Source: Parachlorella kessleri
Taxonomy: Eukaryota; Chlorophyta; Trebouxiophyceae; Chlorellales; Chlorellaceae
NCBI GenBank assembly: GCA_001598975.1
Contig: BBXU01003030.1
Location: forward strand, 1-64,000
DNA: 64,000 bases
Reading direction: 5' to 3'
The notes under the pieces: generated by a model
The model's database searches: none
Told to the model about the DNA's origin: nothing
The model's input: only the letters and a program-made list of their open reading frames with translations
Program-made: the position numbers and the translations under genes
In this document: positions 11,790-22,870 of the stretch, piece by piece
Position numbering within the stretch: the stretch's first letter is position 1
Layout: every line of letters starts with the position of its first letter

Positions 11790-14276
11790 ATGAGTCAAAG
11801 GCGCCTCTTACTGAAGTGGGCGGAAGTGTTTTTAAACCGGATAAAGACCAATATGAAGCTCGGTTTGCTTCACCCGGACTTGGCTGATCTTTGGCCGCTC
11901 ATTCTCCGGCACCTGCATGTCCATGATGCTCTGCAGTTGGCCCGAACAAGCAAAGAGTTAAGAGCAGCCGTGATCAGCTGCTGGACTCAGGCACGGCCCC
12001 AGCTGCGCGCCTTGGTGGTTGCCTCCGCTGACAACCAAGTCTTGCTACTGGACCCCCTCACAGGTGTCGGCCTTATCTACTCCTACACAAGCACCACCTG
12101 GGCGGTGTTGCCTTGAACCCCAAGAGTCGATGAACTAGCATGAAGACAACCCGACGTATGCGGTTGTGCCAATAGGGCTGTGGCTCTGACCCTTGAGTGT
12201 CACTTCCCTGCGCACTCAACCTGTGCTGCGGACAGGGCAAGTCCTGGCCGGAGCCTCTGTTGGGGAGGGTGCTGGTGGAGGCTGGCCAACGTCTCTGGCA
12301 ATTGATGGCAAATGTAAATCCTGCTATGTCTGCCAGTACCAGGTATGACGAATCGGCAGGCATTTTGATATGCACGTAAGACTGATGGCAACTTTGGAAC
12401 CTGCTATGTTTGCCACTTCCAGGACTGACGGCCCGGCAGCCATTGTGGTGTTTATGTTCGTCTTCGGCAGCCTGTTAGGCCTTACGGAAAAGTAAAGTTG
12501 CAGTTCGCTGTGTCCGGCTGGGCAGCCGCCATTTTGAGGTCTGGATGCAATGAGGACTGCGACATGATGGGGAGCGCTGAAATGGACAGTGTGTCACCGG
12601 TCCACTTCTCACAGGGAGATGCCATCTGTGAGTTTAGCCTGCCTGGCCTTGGCTTCCAAGCGGCCTGGGAAGGCCTGAGCACCGATGGTCTCCAGCGTGA
12701 AGGCTCGGAACCGGAAGGAGTGGTTGTGGCCCAGGGTCGAGTGTACATTGCCTGGTAAGCATGCCGGCAGGCAGCCAGCGGCGGAGCCGTGCTAGGATCT
12801 ACTGCGAATTCTGCAAAGGGTCCAAAGGATTATGGTGCAGCCCTGGAATTTACAGTCTGCAGCATCCTTGCCCGAGAGCGGTCCAAGACACTGGCCCACT
12901 CACAAACCCTCGCCGCCGGACCCTGCCGAGTTCTTATCGAAAGCGCTGGTTTGTTTGAATTGCGTGTGTCGTGGAAGCCTGTTTGCCATGCCATTCGCCT
13001 GTCCACAGGGCTTCTACTGGCTGGATCACGTCTCACAAGCGAGCTGCTGGCGGGTGGAGTGATCCAGAGCGCCTGGCCCTGGGTGCCAGGCTGGTACCCT
13101 GGGGCATGCGGCTGGGGCCTGATGGCGCCCTGTATGTGGCAGTCAACCCTAGTTACTTCCAGGTGAGCATAAGCAGGGTGCCATGCTTGGGCTGGGTCTG
13201 CAGATGTGAAGGAGTCAAGGATTCTTCTTAATATTGAGTTATTCGTTCAATCAATCAATCATTACACTTCCCAAGCAGCAGCATAAGCATGTGCCGTAGA
13301 TGCGTCGCAACCAAGCAGCAAAGAATGGCAGAAAAGCCTGCCCTATATTGAGTTATTGTGCGCCATGAACATGCATGCATTGGCAGGCTGACTAGATACT
13401 GCTCGGCTAGCCCTCGGCTTGCTTGGCTGCTTGGGCAGCACCCCCGGTACAAGAACGACTTCCAGGTACATGGCGTGTTGCTTCCCACAGGAGGGGAGTT
13501 ATGGAGACGAGCCTAGAGCAAGGGGGGTGGGAACAGTAATGCGCGTACCACTGACTGAGACAGGTGGGAAGCACCCTTGCCCCATGCCCTGCAGTGCACA
13601 GGGAGGGCACGGTGCATGCGAACCTCATAGCTCCTCTTTTTGGGCTAAGGGCCGTGCTTGTGTTCCATTATGAGTAATGACTTACGGGGCCAAGAGGATC
13701 ATTGTCTAGGCTAGCCTGGAAGCGCACCGCCACTTGACCATGCTGCCGTGAGTACTCACAAGTGGACATCATAAAGAGCCAGGATGTGCTATGCCCACCA
13801 ACCACAGCATCCAAGGGTTATCAGAGAGGCCGCTGTTGTTGTCTGCAGGCCTCTTCGCCAGCAGAGCAAGGACGTTTGTCAACCCCGGCCACCTCTCACG
13901 GCCCAGCGGGCTCTGCTTTGACAGCCAAGGCGACCTGTTGGTGACTCACATGGGGGCCCAGGTCCTCAAATTTGCTGGGCCCCTTTCCAAGAGGCCCGGC
14001 TCGTATCTGGGCGTGCTCATTGACACTCGCCTGCCTCAGCATGGGCTGGGACCGGCGCTTGCCACCTGCAGCATGCCGCCCAAACCGTTTGACATCTGCT
14101 GGTGCGGCGGCATGCTGTTCATGACGACTCATACCTGCAGTGTGGAGGGGGAGGCGGAGCATGGCAAGCTGAGCGTGTGGGATGAGAGTGGGGTGCTGCT
14201 CAAGGTCCATGACTTGTCAGCCCACCGTCACCCAAACATGCTGGCTGTGTATTCCCTGCCTGGGCGATTGACGTGA
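11790..14276 (+). CDS. F-box-like protein with NHL/SMP-30-type beta-propeller
   Basis: Exons 11790-12063, 12236-12342, 12504-12754, 13009-13162, 13411-13465 (least certain) and 13849-14276 join in frame to about 422 residues. Residues about 28-65 look like an F-box: a Leu-rich LWPLILRHLHVHDALQLAR followed by TSKELRAAV. The rest has repeated propeller strands: PEGVVVAQGRVYIA, WGMRLGPDGALYVAVNPSYF, RPSGLCFDSQGDLLVTHMG, each a Pro/Gly-x-G turn followed by a strand, as in NHL or gluconolactonase-like proteins. F-box proteins usually bind SKP1 in SCF ubiquitin ligases with the propeller choosing substrate; that role is inferred here. The second exon is partly duplicated just downstream (12381-12453). 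The family call for each half is by pattern only. Confidence 0.62.
12301..12453 (+). repeat. Tandem partial duplication of an exon-intron boundary
   Basis: Bases 12301-12373 and 12381-12453 align with an offset of 80: ATTGATGGCAAATG against ACTGATGGCAACTT, CCTGCTATGT in both, TGCCAGTACCAGGTATGACG against TGCCACTTCCAGGACTGACG, CGGCAG in both. Copy 1 spans the 3' end of exon 2 and its GT donor; in copy 2 the donor position reads GA, so it is probably not spliced as an exon. Confidence 0.7.
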
Positions 14277-14395
14277 GAGCTGGCAGCCCCCAGAGGTTTT
14301 GCTATGCCAGCTGTACACTCTGGCGTTGTTGTCAACTGAGTTTGCTCATGGGTTTCGTATTGGTCTGGGTCAGAAGCATGCTCCCCCATATCACA

Positions 14396-14400
14396 TGTAA
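14396..14400 (+). terminator. Candidate TGTAA polyadenylation signal
   Basis: TGTAA about 120 bases after the F-box-like stop codon at 14274-14276. Confidence 0.45.
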
Positions 14401-15241
14401 GCGAACGAACGTATGATGAGCCCTGGACAGCATGCCAGTCTCATGTAGAAAAGTACATAGGTTATCTAGCTGCTTGTCTTGGAAAAAACGGACAAGCAGT
14501 ACGTCCAGTCTTCCCAACAACAACCCTGCAGACATTTAGGTACCAGTATACTGGCGCGCCAGCAATTAAACCTCATTATATTTCATTTCCTGTATCGGCC
14601 TGGTAAGCCGCCTGGGCATAACTACCCTTGATGACCCCAGGTGTGGGCCATAATTAAGCCATGGCCTAAGAGTCACTCAATGTGGCGCCCCACCTAGGGT
14701 TCCAATAACAATGTCTCGTTACCCCGGGTTGCTGGCTTCAGCACCCCGAAGTGCATCATCTAAGATGGAATGCGCGTGACAGTGAAATGTCAGACACTCT
14801 GGCGGGTGCCAGCTCAATTAGCAGTGCAAAGAGTAGGGGACAAGCAAACAAGCACCTAGCCCCTTAAATCTCAACTATACTTCACTTCTCTGCAACATTT
14901 TTTAACTGCCGCTGGTGTGTCCCGCTGTATGCTGGGCGCACAGGTTCTGCCATGCGTTCTTGATTTGTTTACGTTTCGCACTTGGTGCGTGCCCAACTGC
15001 CCATGGAGTGCCCACGCCGGCCCGCCTCCCCCAAAACACCGATGCCAACCAGTTCAAGATTCAAGCCGACCATGCGATGTGGTCAAGGGGAAGAAGGCTC
15101 ACGAGTGCTTCCAGGTAGTACCTAACCACCTAGTCCCAAAGAAGCAACAACCAGCGAGCACCCCAGTTCAGCTCTGATGACCCAGCACCACTTGCTTGAG
15201 CGCGTTAAGCCGCCCTCTGCAGCTGTGGGATGAACCCTCTA

Positions 15242-15614
15242 CGACCTGAACGGTGTATAAGAGTGGCACAGAGTACATCGACGCACACAAGGAGCAGCTC
15301 CTGCTGTGCATCATGTACCTCCTGCTGTGCGACGTTGTACTCCGTCCACTCTTGTACACCGCTCAGGTTGCAAATGATCCGTTCCACGGTCGAAGTGGGC
15401 GGCAAAATGCGCCTCGAAGGAAGTGACTCCGAGTCAGCACAGCTGCACAGGTGTGCTCACTGCTTGCGCCACTTTGATGTTCGGCGACGATGACCTCCTG
15501 CAGATCAGTCCAGACCAGCAGATGACGGTTCACGTTGGGCTGCTGTTCAATTGCCGCAGCCCCTGCGGCTCACCCTTTCATGCCTTTGTTAGGCAGCAGT
15601 TGAGAGCGCTGTAG
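15242..15614 (+). pseudogene. Unassigned coding-like fragment
   Basis: Plus-strand frames here read like protein: one gives DAHKEQLLLCIMYLLLC then a run ending near VANDPFHGRSG; another ends VHVGLLFNCRSP then GSPFHAFVRQQL before a stop. The pieces are in different frames, separated by possible introns or frameshifts, with no clear start. I do not recognise a family. It could be a decayed gene, or a real gene whose exon structure I cannot solve. Confidence 0.25.
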
Positions 15615-15836
15615 TTTTCACGGCCACTTCAGCTTCCTTGCCAGTCTACCCGGGAGGTCCACAGCCACAGCCGCCCATGCTGGCCATGCTGGGCTTACCC
15701 CAGGCGCGAGTGACCCCAAGTCTGGCCCAAGTCACTACAACCGTGGGCTGAGACTATAATCCTGCTACCAACACTCGGGTCGTAGCACAATTGTGGTAAG
15801 GTGGCCCCCTCAGGCCAAAGTGCAGCAGCACTGCCC

Positions 15837-18800
15837 ATGATGGTCACCATCAAAGCCAGCATCGTAAGGCCTTCATCTGACCTTAACCGTCTGCCTGGGC
15901 CCCGTGGGCTGCCTATAATTGGCAATCTGTTAGACATAGGCAACGTCAGGGCACACCAGTCGATCGCAGGTAGGGGTTGGTGTTATGCCTTGAGGATCCC
16001 TAGAGCTTGCAAGGGCACCTGCAGCCTGGCTTTGCTTTCCCCCTTCTCCACCAGCGCTTCCTCACCAATTTAGCCCTGAAATTTCTTGCAGGTTGGGCCC
16101 AGAAATGGCCACTTTACAGGTTCCAGGTGCTTTTCACAAACCATGTAGTTGTCACAGACCCCCAGGAGATAGCTGCCCTGGGACGGGGAACCGAGGCGCT
16201 GCCGCGGCCGATAGACTTAATATATCAGCCTTTCAACCAGGTACTGTGGGTTTCCTGAGAAGAGTGGCAGCATACTGAGATTAGTCGAGTGTGCTTTTCT
16301 CTCATGCTTCTCGGGCAAGTAAAGTGCGTGGCTCATCAGTGCAAAGCCAGTGGGGCTCCATAGATATGTGCCTTCTCCACTGGAGTTGACAGCTGGAGTA
16401 AGCATGTAGCAGCTTGGCCACACGGGCGCCTGCGAACCCTGCTACAGCTCACTTCATAGCTGTTGTTCTCTGTGGTGTGGCAGATTGGTGGCCCCCAACG
16501 ACGACCCAGCCTAGTCACTACGAAGCGGCCTGAGCTGGCAGCAGAGATCAGGAGAGCATGCGCACCAGCTTTCAACCCCGACAACCTGCGCAAGACATTT
16601 CCTGTCATTAGGTAAGCTAGCGCAGCAACATTCATGAGAGGGATCAGGGCTCGGCTATCATGGCTATCAAGGTGCAGACTGATTGCCCTTAGCCTTGCCA
16701 TTGTGCAACAGGCTGTAGCACAGCCCGCTCCCATGACCCTTCCCCCGTGCAGGCAATGCGTGAGCAGTGTGTCAGATGCTCTAGCTGAGCGCGCACGACA
16801 CCAGCAGCAGCGGCAGGAGGAGAGGTTGCCTGTTGAAGCCGGGGAGGACATGTGTGATGCTGCCTTGCGAGTGGCTCTCGACGCAATCGGGATTGCCCTG
16901 TTTGCGCGGGACTTCAAGGCCAGCAGCTATGGAGACAGCCCTGTGCTAGAGGTATGCGCGTGTTCTGGGCGTTTCCTAACCGCATACACTGTGTCCGTTT
17001 GGTTTGCATTTGGGGCCATGCTTTGCTAGACAGAATAATACTTGCAGACATATGCGCGGTGGTAGCCGAGCCTGCGAGCCAGGCACCCATGAACGTGACA
17101 AGGGCGCCTGCTACCAGGCATGATCACTTCTACAGTTGCATGCTTTCTGCTGCACAATGGTGCAGACCTTGCCCCAGGTGTTGGAGGAGATTTCCCTGCG
17201 AGCACTGAACCCGCTGAGGGCTGTGAGGCACACGCTCCTGCCTTGGACCAGGCGAGTACCGGCCCCTCAGTGACCTCGCGCTTCAGTGTTGCCGAGGCAA
17301 CGTGCTGAATCGAAGGGCCAAGGCAGGGGCGTGGATAACATCAGAATAGCTACCCCGTGAAGTGACATCGTGATGTGACAGGCCGTGAAGTGCTCTACAA
17401 GTTTGCCAAGGCTTCTCGAATCAGGCTGAACAATTCAGACTTTCACTGTCGGGCTTACGTTTATGGAGCCACAGGGAGGCACAGGAGTTTGAGTGTGGGC
17501 TGCGCTACATCCACCACCTTTGGGCGGAGCTAGCTAGGGAGACTCGAGCGATAGACTTGGCAGAAGCGGAGGCACGTGGCGACACATCTCTACGCGTCTG
17601 CCTCGCCAAGATGAGGGTGCGAGCTCCTGCTGGCTTGTGCACACTTGTGTTGCTGCTGCTTGATGATGGTAGTGGTGACGGCCTTGCAGTTGAGTGGAAG
17701 AGGGGGGGGGTAGGGGGGCGGCTGATGTGTCAGGGAGCTGTCAAGCAATTTGCATGAGTTGGGTGGCGCTGTGTGAGGCCATCCAGGGGACCAGTGTTGC
17801 TCGCAGTTGGTGATAGGAGGGTGATGCAGCCACTTAGAGGGCTCCCTGGGGAGGAGCCAGCCGTAAACGCTGCAAGCCAGCATGCCCATGCGTCTGTGCT
17901 ACACAAAATTGCAGGACCCGGCCACAGGCCAGCTGCTGTCTGAGGACGAGCTGGCACCCAACATTGCGACCTTCCTGGTGGCAGGTGGGCTTGTGCCTGG
18001 GCATGCCCCTCGCGGGGGGGTGCCTGCCCCTGTGTGGCAGGGCCCAGAGCTGCACATTGTCTTGCCTTAGCTAGCTGGCAGGTGGGGCCTCTGACGTCCT
18101 GGAAGAACCCGCGCAGCAGCTAGCAAGAGGAAACACACCCACATTTGTGCTCCCCGATGAACACCTGGATGTGGAGTTGATGGAACATATGCTGGGATGG
18201 CTGTGCAGGGTTTGAGTCCACAGCGCACAGCGTGGCGTGGGCCCTGTATGATCTTGCCCGGCACCCTGAGGCACAAGCCAAGCTTGCCGCGGAGCTGGGG
18301 GCGGGAGGGCTGCTGTGGAACCAAGGACAGCCCGGGCGGGAGCTGCAGTTTGGCGACCTGTCTACCCTGCCCTACCTGGAGCAGGTCAGGGCAAGCAAGC
18401 CTAGCTGGAAGCATGCGGTGTGCTGTCTGGAGTCGCTCAGTTTGCAGGGGCTCCAGGGCTTGACCCCGTCCTGCTCAGCCCTGGTGTGTCTGCAAGTGCG
18501 TAGGCAGAGACTCAAATGGGTCAGCACAGCTGTCGTCACTAAGTTCCGTCTGTTCCGCGTGTGGGAGTGCAGGTATGGAAAGAGTCCCTGAGGCTTCATC
18601 CTGCTGGTTCTGTGGTTCCCATCAGGTGGGCACATGTGCAGTGTATGGGCCAATCTCTTGCCCGCCTATTTGCTTTCATTGAGCCTCCTGGTGTGCATGT
18701 TGCTGGCAGTATCAATTATAAACTGTCCAGCAGGTTTGCTGGGAGGGTTTTTGGTTGTTGAAAGCAGTGTTCTGTGGGATTAACCGCGGTCTTATTGGGA

Positions 18801-19500
18801 CATTGAGCTTGTCACCATCTGCTGCCGTTTCCTAAGGCTGCCCTTGGCCACTGCCACAGGCAATCGGACCGCGAGGTGACCCTGCGCAATGGGGTGCGCT
18901 GCCCGCCCGGCACTTTCTTCTGGCTGAGCATCATTGCGCTCCACCTGTCACCCTTCAATTACACCGAACCCCACCGCTTCTGGCCAGAGCGCTGGCAGCA
19001 ACAGCCGCCGCAGCCAGCACAGCAAGGGAGTTCGGCCAACGGGAAGCACTTTGCAAATGGCGCCTTTTTACGGGCAAGCCCAACAGCAGCAGCTTTTGGT
19101 GCACGTGAGCAGCCAGTAGCGGGCAATGGGGGTGTCTGCCCCTTTGGCTCCAGCAGCAGCGGGCATCCGACCCCTGCAGGCAACTCCGCTGCGCCAGGCA
19201 GGAGCTTCATGCCCTATGCCATTGGGTCCAATGACTGCATAGGGCAGGGACTGGCAAACGTGGTGGGCAAGGCCATGCTGGCCATGCTGTGCTCCCGCTT
19301 TGCCTTCACCATAGCACCACGCATGGGCAGCCCAGAGGACGTGCGCGCCGCGGAGGTCATCCGGCTCACGCTACAGCCAGGGGATGGGGTGTGGTTGCTG
19401 CTCACCCCACGGGACGGTGCAGTGGGGCACGGTGAGCGGCCGCTGGCAAGCAGGGCTTGTGGCGCTCCAGCTGCTGCTGCAGCCGGTGGGGTCGTTTGAC
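15837..19500 (+). CDS. Cytochrome P450 monooxygenase
   Basis: Ten exons (15837-15969, 16092-16240, 16484-16611, 16753-16951, 17166-17251, 17475-17616, 17915-17984, 18209-18384, 18573-18625, 18860-19500) keep frame throughout and give 591 residues. Marks: N-terminal LPGPRGLPIIGN; I-helix AGFESTA, split by an intron; K-helix ESLRLHP (ExxR); PERW; and the heme loop FMPYAIGSNDCIGQGLA with the Cys thiolate ligand. The heme loop has Asn where P450s almost always have Arg or His. A low-complexity insert of about 60 residues precedes the heme loop. No N-terminal membrane anchor is seen, so the protein is soluble, plastid-targeted, or missing an upstream exon. The intron after 17251 uses a GC donor. 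Substrate unknown; the P450 family number cannot be assigned by eye. Confidence 0.92.
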
Positions 19501-21797
19501 TGGCAGGCTAGTGAGCTGGGTCTCGTGGGGGACACACAGCTAAGACAGGGTGGAATATGCTATTGTGACATGGTTCCAACTGTTGGGGTGGAACTGCCTG
19601 TGTTTCGTTCGAGTTCGAGGTTCGCACATGAATAACCTTTCCTGAGCAGCGCGCCTCCGCACACTACAGCATGACTCACTGCTGTCGGACAGCAGCACTG
19701 CTATCCTTTTTTTGATGCAACTTCCTGCATTAGCACCGCTACCTTCTTTTAATGCAACCTCCTGCATTCAGGATGCTTGCAAGCGCTGTGGTTTATATGT
19801 ATTATTTTTTTCACTATATTTTGACTAGATGGTGGCCGCGTCCACCTTTTTCTGGGCTTGAACTTGACCCCAGATTCGGTGACTCCAGCTGTGACTGCAT
19901 GCGTATCCAGGTAAGGAAGATTCAGTTTATTCTTCCCAGCTCCATTTGAGCTGCTTGGGCTTCTGTGTTGACATGAGTTGTTGGCCTCTACTACCAGAGC
20001 AGGGCACAGTGAATGGCTCATGAGCCACCCACCAGCCTAAGCTCAGCCTTGAGGGTTTGCTTGCGTCATGTTGATATGAACGCAGAATGGGTGTTGGTAG
20101 AGGCAAGGTTCTGTAGTACCGTATCTAGATCAGCTAAGCTAGTACCTTAGCTGTTCAAAAGTTTGCCTTCCTGAGCTAGCATCCAAAGTAAGCTTGGGTG
20201 TCAAGAGAGCAAACCAAACAGCAAACCGCAACTGCACTCTTTCAGTTATGCCAAACAGTCTCGAGTCAGGCTGGATTAGCAGATAACCAGTCAAACCTGA
20301 CTCACAACCGAAAGGGCTTGCTGTAAATAGTATGTAGCTTTGGGCGTGACGATAGGGTCAAGTTACTGCAGTCAGACCAAATACTAGTTAGTAGCATCCC
20401 TGTTTGTCCATGCTCAGGTAGGTGGTAAGTGTAGGTCTGGCCTCTATCCAAGCCTTGTGGGTTGACAGGTGCAAGCAAGTTGGCGTTGAGAGGAATGCCC
20501 GGTTTTGCTTGAACGGGGAAGGCCTGCTGTCAGTGCCAAGGCCTGGATGGCACTATTTTGGTTCCGGTGCATTTGAAGCTCACTCAAGCAGGTGCGCGCC
20601 TACAGAGTAGCTGAGGCTCTTATGGATGCTTGCTCTAGTAGTGTGTAGGAGAACCCCACCATTCCACCTGGCACTCTGGTTGCAGGCAGCCTGCGCCCTG
20701 CCACCCTGGGACAGAATGGGGTCCGATTGACGCCGTGCTAGGCCAATAGTAACTTGATCGCAACTGCGCTATTTGCACCGCCACAGAAGTTCGGTGTGAG
20801 ATGTGCATGCACGCCTTGCTACACAACTGACAACCATGGTTGACGAGCTCCTGGCAGGTCATGAACGCAAGCTCAAACCAACCATGTCGCCATCGCCCGA
20901 AGCGAACCGCATCAACATGTGCCTGGGACCCAGCTGCGCACGGGTTGGGTGAAAAGCCGGATGGCGCGAACGGCGCCCGGTCTTGTGTCCCTTTCCGCTC
21001 GAGGACAATCTCATAACCGCTGTCCGGCAAACGCGTACCCAAACGCTCTGAGCTATTTTGTTAACTAAACAGTGCTTGCACTTCTCAAATCGTGCCAGCG
21101 GACGGAGTACGGAGGCAGAAGCTTACCTGTTGAAGCTCAGCAGTGAAACATGCGTATAACGTGTCTAAGCGCGCTCAACTTGCTGGTGCAGCTGTTGACG
21201 GTGAGGCTTGTCATATTTTGAATCAACATGATGGCATCGAGCACTGCCCTGTGGCGCCCCACGTGCCAGGGTGTGGGACATATTTAGAGTGTTTGCATCC
21301 TGGGAACACGGCCTGTGCTTGTTGCACTTGAGCGGTAGTCCAAGTACTGCCATCAGGCGCCCACGTGACCCAGTGAATCTAGGTTCTCATCATCACTGAA
21401 GAAGGCAAGCGCATCACCGCAGGTGTGCCTGCTGAAGGCACTTGGGTGGGAGTCTAGCAGTGTGCAAGGCATCAGTTCAGCTGAACATCACTGCTATTTG
21501 CAGATGGGATGTGGCGTGGGCATATTCCTCATTGTGCGGCAGGAGCTTTGGGTACAGGGTGACTGGGCATGGTCAGATTTTTTCAACAACTTCAAGAGCA
21601 GCGGTGCAAACGTGTGCCTGATGGCCAAGCCCAGGTGTGCGGCACGACACCACCCAGCATTTACCTCCCCACTTTTGGAAGGGAAACGCAAGCAGCAGCT
21701 GACACTCTGAGCAGCCTGTGTTATGTTACGTTCACCGCAATGGCCTGCGCCCTCCAAAAAAAGCTGTGCCTGCTGCTAACCCACGTTTGGAGTTGTT
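19501..21797. other. Interval without a recognised gene
   Basis: P450 3' flank followed by about 2 kb with no supported exon chain. A 39-bp-period direct repeat lies at 19699-19776. A minus-strand open frame at 20635-21042 is unassigned. Upstream exons of the membrane protein at 21798 may lie in 21400-21797. Confidence 0.45.
19699..19776. repeat. Direct repeat in the P450 3' flank
   Basis: Two copies of about 35 bases with a 39-base period: a pyrimidine tract, then GATGCAACTTCCTGCATT in the first and AATGCAACCTCCTGCATT in the second. It lies about 200-275 bases after the P450 stop. Confidence 0.65.
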
Positions 21798-22870
21798 ATG
21801 CGCAGCTTGGGGTCCAACGTCTGCGCGTACAGCTACGTGGCGGTGGCTGTTGGTTGGGTTGTTGCTATTCTGGTACTGCTTGTGCAGGTGAGAGGCGCAG
21901 TGCTGTGATGTGGCTGCGTGTCTTGTGCATGCATGGAGACCAGCCCTAGAGTCGTTCCGGGACGCTTGCCTGCCAAGGCATCCCTGTTGTTCCAGGGCAT
22001 GTCACTGTTGTGCTCGCCCAACTCTGTTGGCTTCTCCCCGGTCATAACCAAAAACGCCAGCTGCCTAGTTGGCTCAGTTGGGTGTCCTGACCTTGCAGGT
22101 GTTTAAGGATAGCTGGCGGTGCGCTTGTTTTGAGTACCTTGTCGGCTTTTTTGCCGTGGTTTGGTGGGCTGTGGCTGCTATCGTGGCCACGGGTAAGTCA
22201 GCCGGCTTGTGAGAAGAGCTCTTCCGTTGCTGCATAAGCTTTTTGCAATGGGCTGGATCCCATCTGGATGTCTTGGCGTGCAAGCAGATGTGAGACAAAT
22301 CGACAGAGTTAAGTGTACCTTTGCTGTGTATGCAGTGTATGGCGTGCAAGCCAACAAAGCGGACGTGCCTAAGCAGAATTACCGGGCTTACACCATCTTA
22401 CTGGCTTTCGCCCAGCTGGGGCTGGCTCTTATCACTGTGGCCCTCACCTGTTGCGGTGGCTGTGGGCGCAGCAGGAAAAAGGAGCAGCTGCCAAATACGA
22501 GGACTAGCAAGTTAGGGAAAGGTGCGATGGCGTGTATGGCATGCCTACCGCAATCTGCAGCAGTGAGGGTCTGTCGGCTTTGCATCCAGAGGGGGGTTAC
22601 TTGTGCTTCTTGTACCAAACTGAGGCGCTGATGGCGCCAAGTTTGTCTACATGCATGGGTGCTGCGCTCCGGGGTGTATACGAGGTTTTAACAGTTGCCC
22701 GGGCTGAGGCTGGGTTAGTCCTTGTTGCAGGCGAGCCTTTGGAGGACCTGAAGGATCGGATAGCCGCCATCCATTCGGTTCGCAAGTCCAAGAACAGCGG
22801 CGCTGACCTGTCACCCCTGCGCAGCCCTCACAGCATACGGAGCGCTCCCAGGGAAGTCAACCTGGTCTGA
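21798..22870 (+). CDS. Small multi-span membrane protein (MARVEL-like topology)
   Basis: Exons 21798-21887, 22099-22192, 22336-22521 and 22731-22870 join in frame to 169 residues. Three hydrophobic helices are visible (YSYVAVAVGWVVAILVLLVQ; YLVGFFAVVWWAVAAIVAT; AYTILLAFAQLGLALITVAL), followed by a Cys pair (CCGGCGRSRKK) that could be palmitoylated, and a basic Ser-rich cytosolic tail ending SIRSAPREVNLV. Spacing and composition recall MARVEL/CASP-like four-helix proteins, but the first helix of such a fold is not in this model; an upstream exon may supply it, so the ATG at 21798 is provisional. Function unknown. Confidence 0.6.

Larger units (their letters stand above)
14277..15836. other. 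Interval with one unassigned coding-like patch
   Basis: This is the 3' flank of the F-box-like gene and 5' flank of the P450. A TGTAA at 14396-14400 is a likely poly(A) signal. The stretch 15242-15614 (+) has family-like but unrecognised sequence and is listed separately. Nothing else is supported. An upstream P450 exon encoding a membrane anchor could lie here but I could not find one. Confidence 0.45.

Noticed and set aside
13439..13465. 27-base microexon (HPRYKNDFQ) in the F-box-like gene
   Set aside because: Its phase does not match the following exon at 13849; the longer version starting at 13411 does.
20635..21042. Minus-strand 135-codon open frame
   Set aside because: No family-like motif, no neighbouring exon in phase, and Trp/Cys-rich composition typical of chance frames.
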